From Methanobrevibacter ruminantium M1 (GTDB lineage: Archaea > Methanobacteriota > Methanobacteria > Methanobacteriales > Methanobacteriaceae), in the NCBI RefSeq assembly GCF_000024185.1, contig NC_013790.1:682001-746000 (forward strand): a stretch of 64,000 bases of DNA, given 5' to 3'. Position 1 is the stretch's first letter, and every line of letters starts with the position of its first letter. The notes under the pieces were generated by a model that searched no databases, was not told where the DNA came from, and was given only the letters and a program-made list of their open reading frames with translations. A program made the translations under genes and the position numbers. Shown in pieces: positions 56,231 through 64,000 of this stretch.

Positions 56231-56680
56231 TTTTAGGATTATTAAATTTTTAATTTTAGGATTATTAAATTTTTAATTTTAGGATTATAATTTTTTAATG
56301 ATCCTCTTATTTTTTTATTTTTTTTATTTTTTAGTTAAAATTAAAACTTTTAAAAAACCCTCTGATTTTTGATTCTTTAACGATTTATCATTATCGTTTT
56401 AAAAAATAATTATTTTTTATTAATAATTAATCTATTTTTTTTATAAACATTCTAAAGATTAAAACATTGATATTTTGTTTATAAATATCAGAAAAATGAT
56501 TTTATATTTTAATTTTTATGATTTTTTTATAGTTATCTGTTTATAAATATTATAATTTTTTTCTAATTTTGTCTTCTCTAAAAAAATAATAATTTGTAAT
56601 TATTTATCATTATAAATCAACATATTTATATACTTTTAACATATAAATATAATACATATGATAGAATGGAGGAAATCTCA
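56231..56680. repeat. 23-bp triplicated repeat and por promoter region
   Basis: 450 bases. The unit AAATTTTTAATTTTAGGATT (23 bases in full) is found at 56221, 56244 and 56267, the first overlapping the CPBP stop. After T-rich sequence, TATA-type CATATTTATATAC near 56617-56635 and GGAGG at 56668 mark the por operon promoter and leader. Confidence 0.65.
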
Positions 56681-57202
56681 ATGATTGAAATTCGCTTTCA
56701 CGGACGTGGAGGACAAGGTGCTGTAACTGCAGCAGAAATTTTGGCTAAAGCAGCATTTAAAGATGGTAAATACTCTCAAGCGTTCCCATTCTTCGGTGTA
56801 GAAAGAAGGGGAGCTCCTGTTATGGCATTTACCAGAATCGATACAGAGCCTATCAACCTAAGATATCAGGTATACAATCCTGACCATGTGATAGTTCTTG
56901 ACGACGGTCTCTTAAATGTTGTGGACGTCTATTCCGGATTAAAAGAAAATGGTGAAGTAATTATAAACACTCATGAAAAAGTCGAATCTGAAAGTCACAA
57001 GGTATTTGATGTTGATGCTACAGGCATCGCATTGGAAATTTTAGGTGTAAACATCGTTAACACCATTATTTTAGGATACTTTGCTAAAAAGACTGGTGAA
57101 GTAAGTATTAATTCACTTATTGAAGTAATAAAGGAAACTTTCCCAGGTCCAATTGGAGAGAAAAACGCAGTGGCAGCTCAAAAGGCTTATGATATGGCTT
57201 AG
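56681..57202 (+). CDS. porC: pyruvate:ferredoxin oxidoreductase gamma subunit
   Basis: A 173-residue Por[20 protein letters not shown] is the hallmark of the gamma domain; [16 protein letters not shown] and [14 protein letters not shown] follow. GGAGG before ATG 56681. First gene of porCDABEF. The complex links pyruvate and acetyl-CoA with ferredoxin for carbon assimilation. Confidence 0.95.
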
Positions 57203-57232
57203 CTGCAGATAAAATTTTGAAAAGGTGATTGA

Positions 57233-57475
57233 ATGGTTTCTATTGGATGTGCAATTTATGAACCTGGAAGTACACGTAAGAACAAGACAGGGAGTTGGAG
57301 AACTTTTAAGCCAATCCTTGATAAAGACGCTTGTGTAGATTGCAATAACTGTCTCATGTTCTGTCCTGAAGGATGCGTAAACAAGGAGCATGACATTGAT
57401 TACGATTATTGTAAAGGTTGCGGTATTTGTAAAGTAGAATGCCCAGTTCAAGCTATTAAAATGGAAATAGAATAG
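57233..57475 (+). CDS. porD: pyruvate:ferredoxin oxidoreductase delta (ferredoxin) subunit
   Basis: An 80-residue subunit with two 4Fe-4S motifs (CVDCNNCLMFCPEG and CKGCGICKVECP). The N-terminal part GSTRKNKTGSWRTFKP is typical of PorD. AAGGTGATT precedes the ATG. Second gene of the operon. Confidence 0.95.
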   Translation: MVSIGCAIYEPGSTRKNKTGSWRTFKPILDKDACVDCNNCLMFCPEGCVNKEHDIDYDYCKGCGICKVECPVQAIKMEIE

Positions 57476-57537
57476 TTATGTTGATATTTGGATAGATAGA
57501 ATCTATCGTTATTTATAATTTAAGTGGAGAAAATTTT

Positions 57538-58686
57538 ATGGCAAAAGAAATTATGACAACAAATAGAGCAGTTGCAGAAGCTGTAAAGTTAGCAAAACCA
57601 CAAGTTGTTCCTGTTTACCCTATTACTCCTCAAACTACAATATCCGAATACCTTGCACAGTTTGTTGCAGACGGCGATTTGGATGCTGAGTATATTAGAG
57701 TTGAATCTGAACACAGTGCGATTAGTGCTACTTTAGGAGCTTCCGAAGCGGGAGTAAGAGTATTCACCGCTACTTCATCTCAAGGATTAATGCTTATGCA
57801 TGAGATATTGTTTGCAGCTGCAGGTATGAGAGCTCCAATAGTAATGGCAGATGCAAACAGGGCAATTTCTGCTCCATTAAACATTTGGAACGATCAACAA
57901 GACTCCATCGCACAAAGGGATGCAGGATGGATACAGCTTTATGTGGAAAATGCTCAAGAGGCATTCGACACTGTGCTTCAAGCATATAGAATTGCAGAGC
58001 ATGAAGAGGTCATGCTTCCAGTAATGGTATGTTTAGACGGATTTATTTTAACACACACTGTCGAGCCAGTAGATTTATTGGAACAAGCTGATGTGGATAC
58101 ATTCCTCGAACCATACGTACCTAAGTTTGCATTTTTAGACCCTGAAAAACCAATGTCATTAGGTAACTTTGCAGACCCTGAATATTATACAGAAGCAAGA
58201 CATGACATGCAAGTGGCTATGGACAAGTCCATGGATGTAATCAAGGAAGTAGGTGCGGAATTCGGTGAAAAATTCGGAAGGACCTACGGCTTGACTGAAC
58301 CTTACCTTTGTGACGATGCAGAGATCATATTGGTCTGTATGGGTTCAATGGCAAGTACAGTAAGATATGTGGTAGATAATTTAAGAGAAAAAGGCGAAAA
58401 AGTAGGTCTCTTAAAAATAAGGGCTTACAGACCATTCCCATTCGAGGAAATTGACGAAATTGTCAAAAATGCTGATAAATTAGCTGTGCTTGACAAGAAC
58501 TTCTCATTTGGTATTGGAGGAGCGCTTTTTGCAGACTTGAAAGCCAAATGCCACAAGGAAACCTATGGTTTCATTTTAGGATTAGGTGGAAGAGACGTAA
58601 TTCCTGAATACATTGAAGAAGCTGTCGAATTAACTAAAAATCCAGTAAAAGAAGTTACTTGGTTAGGCTTAAAGGAGGATGAATAA
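57538..58686 (+). CDS. porA: pyruvate:ferredoxin oxidoreductase alpha subunit
   Basis: A 382-residue alpha subunit. The start [32 protein letters not shown] and the [29 protein letters not shown] core are diagnostic. The GDVGxxK-like end region is normal. GGAG stands before the ATG. Third gene of the operon. Confidence 0.96.
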   Translation: MAKEIMTTNRAVAEAVKLAKPQVVPVYPITPQTTISEYLAQFVADGDLDAEYIRVESEHSAISATLGASEAGVRVFTATSSQGLMLMHEILFAAAGMRAPIVMADANRAISAPLNIWNDQQDSIAQRDAGWIQLYVENAQEAFDTVLQAYRIAEHEEVMLPVMVCLDGFILTHTVEPVDLLEQADVDTFLEPYVPKFAFLDPEKPMSLGNFADPEYYTEARHDMQVAMDKSMDVIKEVGAEFGEKFGRTYGLTEPYLCDDAEIILVCMGSMASTVRYVVDNLREKGEKVGLLKIRAYRPFPFEEIDEIVKNADKLAVLDKNFSFGIGGALFADLKAKCHKETYGFILGLGGRDVIPEYIEEAVELTKNPVKEVTWLGLKEDE

Positions 58687-58687
58687 T

Positions 58688-59554
58688 ATGGAATTTCCTG
58701 AAGAAGAATTATTGGCACCAGGTCACAGAGGCTGTGCTGGTTGCGGAGCAGCTATCGCTGTAAGACTTGCTCTTAAGGCATTAGGCAAGAATACTGTGGT
58801 TGCTTGTGCAACTGGTTGTTTGGATGTTATGACATCCCCTTATCCTGAAACAGCATGGGAAGTCCCATGGATTCATGTTGCTTTTGAAAATGCAGGGGCA
58901 GTGGCTTCCGGTGTGGAAAGAGCATTGAAAGCTCAAGGAAAGGAAGATGTAAATGTTGTTGCTTTCGGTGGTGACGGAGGTACTGCAGATATTGGTATCC
59001 AATCATTATCCGGTGCAATGGAAAGAGGTCACGACTTAACTTATATCTGTTACGATAACGAAGCTTATATGAATACAGGTATTCAAAGAAGCGGAGCTAC
59101 ACCTTATGGTGCATCAACAACCACTTCACCAGCAGGTAAGCAAAGCTTCGGTGAAGACAAGCCTAAGAAGAACATGGCTTTCATTATGGCAGCTCATGGA
59201 ATTCCATATGTGGCTACTGCATCAATTTCCTATCCTGAAGACTTTATGAAAAAGGTTAAAAAGGCAGCTGAAACCAAAGGTCCAGCTTACATTCACTTGC
59301 AACAGCCATGTACCACTGGATGGGGATTCAAGCCTGAGCAAACCATTCAATTAGGCAGACTTGCTGTTGAAACCGGTGCTTGGGGATTATTTGAAATTGA
59401 AAACGGTGAATTCAGAGTGACTTACAGGCCTCAAGAAAGAAAACCTGTTAAGGAATACTTATCCGCTCAAAAAAGATTCAAACATCTTGATGATGAACAA
59501 ATTGCAATTATACAAGAATTCGTTGACAACCAATGTGAAGAATTAGGTATCTAA
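58688..59554 (+). CDS. porB: pyruvate:ferredoxin oxidoreductase beta (TPP) subunit
   Basis: A 288-residue TPP-binding subunit. [22 protein letters not shown] carries the N-terminal Cys pair, and [39 protein letters not shown] is the TPP/Mg motif. ATG 58688 is preferred: GGAGG lies 9 bases upstream, while ATG 58679 would touch it. Starts 1 base after the porA stop. Confidence 0.96.
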   Translation: MEFPEEELLAPGHRGCAGCGAAIAVRLALKALGKNTVVACATGCLDVMTSPYPETAWEVPWIHVAFENAGAVASGVERALKAQGKEDVNVVAFGGDGGTADIGIQSLSGAMERGHDLTYICYDNEAYMNTGIQRSGATPYGASTTTSPAGKQSFGEDKPKKNMAFIMAAHGIPYVATASISYPEDFMKKVKKAAETKGPAYIHLQQPCTTGWGFKPEQTIQLGRLAVETGAWGLFEIENGEFRVTYRPQERKPVKEYLSAQKRFKHLDDEQIAIIQEFVDNQCEELGI

Positions 59555-59566
59555 GGAGGGTCTCTA

Positions 59567-60067
59567 TTGGAGAAATTAATAGTAGATAATGAATTATGTG
59601 ATGGATGCCAGGATTGTGAAAAAGCATGTGCAGGAGTCCATGGAGTTCCTAGAATCACTATTCATGAATTAGACGGTTCTTATTTCCCTATTCGTTGTCA
59701 ACAATGTGAGGACGCTCCTTGTGAAATCATCTGTCCAACCGGTGCAATGAGCAATCTGGGAGTGGATGTTACCAAGTGCATAGCCTGCGGATTCTGTGCA
59801 ATGGCATGTCCTTTCGGTGCAATCAGCATTCAATACAGCAACGCTCATAAGTGCAATCACTGTGCAGATAGAGAGGAAGGTCCTGCATGTGTTCGCGCCT
59901 GTTCCAAAAGGGCAATTGCAGTCCATGACATTGCAAATGTCATCAAAAGGAAACAAAGGGAACACATTGAAAAGATGTATGGCTTAGACAAGCCTGCTAA
60001 AAAGAAAGGTCTTCTCAGTGTAATTACAACTGATACAAGGGCTAGAAAGCCATTGGATGGAGAATAG
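59567..60067 (+). CDS. porE: por-associated polyferredoxin PorE
   Basis: A 166-residue protein with four Cys-cluster motifs (CDGCQDCEKACAGVHG, CQQCEDAPCEIICP, CIACGFCAMACP, CNHCADREEGPACVRACSK), similar to the PorE electron-transfer protein of methanogens. TTG start, with GGAGGG 8 bases upstream. Needed for pyruvate synthesis in Methanococcus. Confidence 0.9.
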   Translation: MEKLIVDNELCDGCQDCEKACAGVHGVPRITIHELDGSYFPIRCQQCEDAPCEIICPTGAMSNLGVDVTKCIACGFCAMACPFGAISIQYSNAHKCNHCADREEGPACVRACSKRAIAVHDIANVIKRKQREHIEKMYGLDKPAKKKGLLSVITTDTRARKPLDGE

Positions 60068-60077
60068 AGGTGTTAAT

Positions 60078-60506
60078 ATGGATGAATTAAAAGTCAACCC
60101 AGAATTATGTGTAGATTGCGGACTTTGCGAACGTAATTGTCCTAACAATGCAATTCGTGTTCATGATGGAGTCCCTTTATTCTGTATGCATTGCAGTCCT
60201 GAAAAAGCACCTTGTCTTGCTGTTTGCCCTAAAGGAGCTATAGTTGCCCTAGGCGGAGCAATCACAATTAAGCAGGATAAATGTATCGGCTGTGGATTAT
60301 GTCATAGCGTATGTCCCATTGGGGCTGTTACCATCAATGAGATAGGTCAAGCCACAAAATGTGATCTTTGCGCAGACTATGACACCCAACAGTGCGTTGA
60401 AGCCTGTCCGACCCATGCTCTTACAAATGATACAGAAAAGATAATTCATGATAAACAGGAAAAAATATCCGAAGGATTTAAGAAGGTTCAAACTCTTTTG
60501 AAATAG
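60078..60506 (+). CDS. porF: por-associated polyferredoxin PorF
   Basis: A 142-residue companion of PorE with the same kind of Cys clusters (CVDCGLCERNCP, CMHCSPEKAPCLAVCP, CIGCGLCHSVCP, CDLCADYDTQQCVEACP). ATG 60078, with AGAGGTG 6 bases upstream, is chosen over ATG 60057 inside porE. Last gene of the operon. Confidence 0.9.
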   Translation: MDELKVNPELCVDCGLCERNCPNNAIRVHDGVPLFCMHCSPEKAPCLAVCPKGAIVALGGAITIKQDKCIGCGLCHSVCPIGAVTINEIGQATKCDLCADYDTQQCVEACPTHALTNDTEKIIHDKQEKISEGFKKVQTLLK

Positions 60507-60913
60507 TCTGAATCCTTTGTATTTTAATCTTTTAAATTTTAATGATTTTTAAAGAGCTATTCTTTAAAAATTATCTTTTTTTATTTTTCATTTTAATATT
60601 TATTTATTTTTAACTATTTTTATTATTTTTTAACATTTTTTAACTATTTTTATTATTTTTTAACATTTTTTAACTATTTTTTAACTATTTTTTAACTATT
60701 TTTATTATTTTTTAACATTTTTTAACATTTTTTAACATTTTTTAACATTTTTTAACATTTTTTAACATTTTTTAACTATTTTTTAACTATTTTTACTATT
60801 TTTACTATTTTTTAACTATTTTTTACATTTTCTATTTTAGCTATTTTTTCATTTTTAATTAATTGTCTTTTAACTGCATCAAATTTAAATATTTTTAAAA
60901 ATAATATATTACC
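60507..60913. repeat. TTTAACATTT / TAACTATTTT low-complexity repeats
   Basis: 407 bases after the por operon. At 60711-60775 TTTAACATTT repeats every 10 bases six times; before and after it TTAACTATTTT units of 10-13 bases fill about 60600-60830. No gene. A TATA-like AAATATTTTTAAAA lies before the next ATG. Confidence 0.7.
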
Positions 60914-61348
60914 ATGACTTTCATGAATAATGGTGCAAATATAAAACAGTTCCAATTGCTCAAATTCATAAATGAGAATTGCAATGATGATCATGTGATA
61001 TCCAAAATTTCAATTGTGCTTCGCAGGGATAAGATAGAGGCTCCCTATTATATGAATACTAAAATTAGATTATCTACATGTATGGATGGGGAAGAAAAGG
61101 GAGTTATTCATGCAATGGACATTTTAAACCATAGCAGGAAGCATAATCTCTGTGAATATAAATATGATGAAATCAAATCACTAATCTTTGACTTATTCGA
61201 TAGCGACCATAAGTCCGACCAGGTGGAATTCTCTCAAAATGACAATCGATTGAAGATATCTTTTATGTCTAAGAATGATGAGGAGTTCAGGAATCTTTTC
61301 GAAAATTATCATGAACTTTTTGAAAAGATAGATGGTCTGGTTGATTAG
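60914..61348 (+). CDS. hypothetical protein
   Basis: A 144-residue soluble, charged protein without clear motifs; one Cys in RLSTCMDGEEKGVI and a short C-terminal helical end (RNLFENYHELFEKIDGL). No ribosome binding site is evident before the first ATG (60914), but it lies right behind a promoter-like stretch, so a leaderless mRNA is possible. The 84-residue gene starts 31 bases downstream. No family recognized. Confidence 0.5.
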   Translation: MTFMNNGANIKQFQLLKFINENCNDDHVISKISIVLRRDKIEAPYYMNTKIRLSTCMDGEEKGVIHAMDILNHSRKHNLCEYKYDEIKSLIFDLFDSDHKSDQVEFSQNDNRLKISFMSKNDEEFRNLFENYHELFEKIDGLVD

Positions 61349-61379
61349 ATATTCAAATTTAAAAAGGGGTAGTGATATA

Positions 61380-61634
61380 ATGTCAGATCCATTGATTATA
61401 AAAAAAGAATTATTATTTAATGAATATACCGGGCATGAAGATGGAAATTGTTTAGAATGGGTTGATGGTCGACTAAGCAATAGTGATGACCATCATAGAA
61501 TTCCATGCAATCTTGAAGATGCTTTTGAAATAGCAAAAAAACAAAAAGCCGTGCTTGTAATTCAACCTGAATTTCAGGAACAATGCATATTTGCAGACTT
61601 TACAGGTGAAGAAATTGATGAAAATTGGGATTGA
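61380..61634 (+). CDS. small acidic hypothetical protein
   Basis: An 84-residue acidic protein, with HEDGNCLEWVDGRLS in the middle and CIFADFTGEEIDENWD at the end. GGGGTAGTGAT lies just before the ATG at 61380, so the upstream TTG/ATG frames are not needed. Probably co-transcribed with the preceding gene. No family recognized. Confidence 0.55.
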   Translation: MSDPLIIKKELLFNEYTGHEDGNCLEWVDGRLSNSDDHHRIPCNLEDAFEIAKKQKAVLVIQPEFQEQCIFADFTGEEIDENWD

Positions 61635-61915
61635 TTTGAAGTTTCGTTTAACTCGCTTTAAAGAACTTTAATAAACCCCATTATTCTTGCTTATTTTATA
61701 TATTTAAACCTTATCTTCTTTATTAAACAATTATTAAATAATTGGGGCCATCTATTTATTTAGTTTTATTAACGACATTTTTAAAATTTGAATAATTCTC
61801 TTTCTTCTTATTTTTCTTCTTTTTATAAATTTTAATAAATTATTTAAATAAATAAATTAAATATTTTATATAGATTATTCTAAATTATTATTCTTTTAAT
61901 TTTATTCGTGATTTT

Positions 61916-62755
61916 ATGATAACAGAAAAACAGATTGAAGATACTATTTATCAATTATACAAACAGGCAGCTATCGTCCTTGGAGATGATGTTAAATCTG
62001 CACTTGAAGATGCATTAAAACGTGAGGATAGTGAGCTTGGTCAGCTAAATATTAAAGCTATCTTAAAGAATATTGAACTTGCTGAAGAAAAGTCAATTCC
62101 GATGTGTCAGGATACAGGGCTACCTATAATTTTTGTAAAGCTTGGTAATGTTCAAGTGGAAAACCTTTATGAGGGAATAAGAAAAGGTGTTGCAAGAGCA
62201 ACTGAAGAGGTGCCTCTCAGACCAAATGTGGTGGATCCAATCACAAGGGTTAACTCTGGCAATGTGGGAGATAAAGTGCCTATTGTGGATATAGAGCTTA
62301 TAGATGAAGACTACATTGAATTTACAATCATGCCTAAGGGATTTGGCTCTGAAAACAATAATGCCCTTAAGATGGCACTTCCAGCTGAAGGAATAGAAGG
62401 TGTTAAGGACTTTGTTGTGGAGACCGCTCTTAAGGCTGGAGGCAAGCCATGCCCTCCTATAGTTGTAGGTGTTGGAATCGGCGGAAGCTCTGATATGGCT
62501 TTGAAATTAGGAAAGAAGGCTCTTCTTGGAAAAGTTGGAGAGCGTAATGGCGACCCAACATTGGCAGAGGTCGAGCTTGAATGCTTGAATAGAATAAACA
62601 AGGATGGAAAAGGTCCTATGGGTCTTGGCGGAAGAACCACTGCATTGGATGTGAAGATTCTAAAGATGGACACTCATACAGCAGGGCTTCCTATTGGCGT
62701 AGTCATTCAATGCTGGGCAGATAGACATGCTACAGCTCGTTTGAGAGATGATTAA
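61916..62755 (+). CDS. fumarate hydratase alpha subunit (class I, FumA N-terminal type)
   Basis: Interconverts fumarate and malate in the partial reductive citric acid path of methanogens. A 279-residue protein with the class I Fe-S hydratase features: [17 protein letters not shown], then [18 protein letters not shown] and [26 protein letters not shown], which hold the three cluster cysteines. The beta subunit is not in the window; many archaea encode it elsewhere. Could also be a tartrate dehydratase alpha subunit, which is less likely here. Confidence 0.9.
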   Translation: MITEKQIEDTIYQLYKQAAIVLGDDVKSALEDALKREDSELGQLNIKAILKNIELAEEKSIPMCQDTGLPIIFVKLGNVQVENLYEGIRKGVARATEEVPLRPNVVDPITRVNSGNVGDKVPIVDIELIDEDYIEFTIMPKGFGSENNNALKMALPAEGIEGVKDFVVETALKAGGKPCPPIVVGVGIGGSSDMALKLGKKALLGKVGERNGDPTLAEVELECLNRINKDGKGPMGLGGRTTALDVKILKMDTHTAGLPIGVVIQCWADRHATARLRDD

Positions 62756-62872
62756 ATTTATAAAATATTATTGTTGATGATTAAATTTTAAAAATGCTCC
62801 TTTGACTGATGATTAAATTTAAAAAATAATAATTTCGATGATTTTTATTGAATTTTAAAGATGGGGAATTTT

Positions 62873-64000
62873 ATGATACTTATTATAACCGGACACTTGG
62901 CCTATCCCTTGGTAAAGGAGATGGCGGATAAATCAAAAAAGGAAACTGTAGTTCATATAGCAGAGACTCAAGTGGCTGCTTTTTTAACTCCTAATCAAAT
63001 TATAAAGGAAATCCACGAGTATTTTGAAGACAGATTAGATGATATTGATTTGATATTGGTTCCAGGTTTAATAAGAAAAGACACATTCCTGATTGCTGAG
63101 GAATTTGGAATTCCTTGTTATAAGGCATCTACAGATGCAGCAGACCTTGCTATGGTCTTGGACCTTGTGGATGAGCTGGAACTGTCCCAGTCAACACCTG
63201 CTGATAAGCTTATCATAGAAGAGAAGAAGAAGCAGGCCTTGAAGTTCATTGAAGACTTTGAAAAAGACATGGAAAAGAGGGAGGAACTACTTAAAAAAGA
63301 GAACAATATTCTTGTCAGGAACCTTCCTGTTGGTGAGGATTTCCCAATGAGGGTATTGTCTGAGATAGCAAGTGCCCCTATATTGTCAAAAGAGGATTTG
63401 ATTAAAAAGGCCGAATTCTTTGTCGCTTCAGGCTCTGACATGATAGACATCGGTATGATTGCAGGTGAGGACAGGTCTGATGAGATTCCCGATTTGATTG
63501 ATACATTGAGGCCAATTGTGGGAGACAGGCCTTTAAGTATAGATACATTGAATCCTAAGGAGATTGAAGCTGCTGTAAACCATGGGATTGACATGATCTT
63601 GAGTTTAGACAATGGTAATTACCATGAGATTTTGCCTTTGCTCAAGGAAAAGAATGTTCCTGCAGTTATTTTGCCTACAAACTTCTCTGAAGGCTATGTG
63701 CCACACAGTCCCGCGGATAGGGTGGCATCTATGCAAAAGCTTGTGGAAGCTTGTGATGGACTTGAAGTTGTCTGTGACCTTATATTGGACCCAGTCAACA
63801 GTGCAAGTCTTGTGGATTCAATAATAGCATTCCATGATTTCCATGAGGTGGATAAGAAGCCGATGTTCTTTGGAATAGGAAATGTGATTGAGCTTATGGA
63901 TACAGATTCTGTAGGGGCCAATGCAGTTCTTGCAGGTATTGCTATGGAACTTGGAGCAAGCATTCTATTCACTCCAGAGGAGAGCGGAAAGACTCATGGA
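62873..64000 (+). CDS. dihydropteroate synthase-related protein (3' partial)
   Basis: The frame is open from ATG 62873 to the window end (376 codons). The N-terminal part resembles archaeal DHPS-like proteins of the MJ0301 type ([15 protein letters not shown]). The TIM-barrel part shows [53 protein letters not shown] and [20 protein letters not shown], which correspond to the pterin-binding barrel. MJ0301 is reported to have dihydropteroate synthase activity; role in tetrahydromethanopterin synthesis inferred. The C-terminus is outside the window. Confidence 0.85.
   Translation, partial: MILIITGHLAYPLVKEMADKSKKETVVHIAETQVAAFLTPNQIIKEIHEYFEDRLDDIDLILVPGLIRKDTFLIAEEFGIPCYKASTDAADLAMVLDLVDELELSQSTPADKLIIEEKKKQALKFIEDFEKDMEKREELLKKENNILVRNLPVGEDFPMRVLSEIASAPILSKEDLIKKAEFFVASGSDMIDIGMIAGEDRSDEIPDLIDTLRPIVGDRPLSIDTLNPKEIEAAVNHGIDMILSLDNGNYHEILPLLKEKNVPAVILPTNFSEGYVPHSPADRVASMQKLVEACDGLEVVCDLILDPVNSASLVDSIIAFHDFHEVDKKPMFFGIGNVIELMDTDSVGANAVLAGIAMELGASILFTPEESGKTHG

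Overview
The window looks like a chromosomal segment of a hydrogenotrophic methanogen of the order Methanobacteriales, most likely a gut or rumen Methanobrevibacter. The evidence is very low GC with long A/T-only spacers, archaeal TATA boxes (TTTATATA) before stable RNA genes, ribosome binding sites of the GGAGG / GGTGAT type, and archaeal marker genes: RadB, ABCE1, Pth2, aEF-1beta, TFS, bifunctional FBP aldolase/phosphatase, and [Fe]-hydrogenase with its cofactor genes. Genus is inferred from gene content and composition, not from a search.

Layout. 1-11 kb: tRNA thiolation (thiI, 5' end outside the window), two membrane-protein loci (one a frameshifted two-repeat TMEM175-type channel), gluconeogenic fbp, a lipid head-group synthase next to a DUF357 gene, Sua5, radB and an aminotransferase. 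11-19 kb: ABCE1, pth2, a divergent potassium-channel-like protein, a DUF4013 protein, an esterase and a surface acyltransferase. 19-23 kb: a bacterial-style partner-switching set (STAS antagonist, membrane PP2C phosphatase, HATPase kinase) with a phosphopantetheinyl transferase inside it. 23-30 kb: methanofuran kinase (mfnE, with an apparent ATT start), zinc finger plus aEF-1beta, a 17-copy 19-bp tandem array, a TctA-like permease and a two-gene type II/IV secretion (pilus) module whose membrane component is frameshifted.

30-39.5 kb: the complete Hmd locus. hcgG is divergent from hmd; hcgA-B-C-D-E-F follow. All are intact except hcgC, which has one in-frame TGA. 39.6-46 kb: a P1B-type metal ATPase with its DUF6110 partner, then feoA-feoB under a set of palindromic TTTAGGTATACCTAAA boxes. 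46-50.2 kb: cbiM-cbiN-cbiQ without cbiO, followed by two almost identical promoter modules (box - TATA - box), each driving a predicted non-coding transcript of about 327 nt with its own terminator hairpin. 50-56 kb: polysaccharide polymerase, DUF4330 protein, a 55-residue ferredoxin, tRNA-Leu and tRNA-Thr, an unknown membrane protein, TFS and a CPBP protease. 56.6-60.5 kb: the pyruvate:ferredoxin oxidoreductase operon porCDABEF. 61-64 kb: two small unknown genes, fumarate hydratase alpha and a DHPS-like protein cut by the window end.

Two regulatory stories link distant genes. A TTTAGGTATACCTAAA operator, probably for a DtxR-family iron repressor, marks feoAB, the DUF6110/metal-ATPase side and both predicted ncRNAs, suggesting tandem iron-responsive small RNAs in an archaeon. 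A second palindrome, AAGTATTACTT and variants, clusters both in the hmd/hcgG divergent promoter and upstream of cbiMNQ. Because Hmd is the nickel-free hydrogenase and CbiMNQ imports cobalt or nickel, this fits a nickel-type regulon. Four lesions (TMEM175 frameshift, T2SF frameshift, hcgC stop, mfnE start) are either real decay or sequence errors and should be checked in reads.
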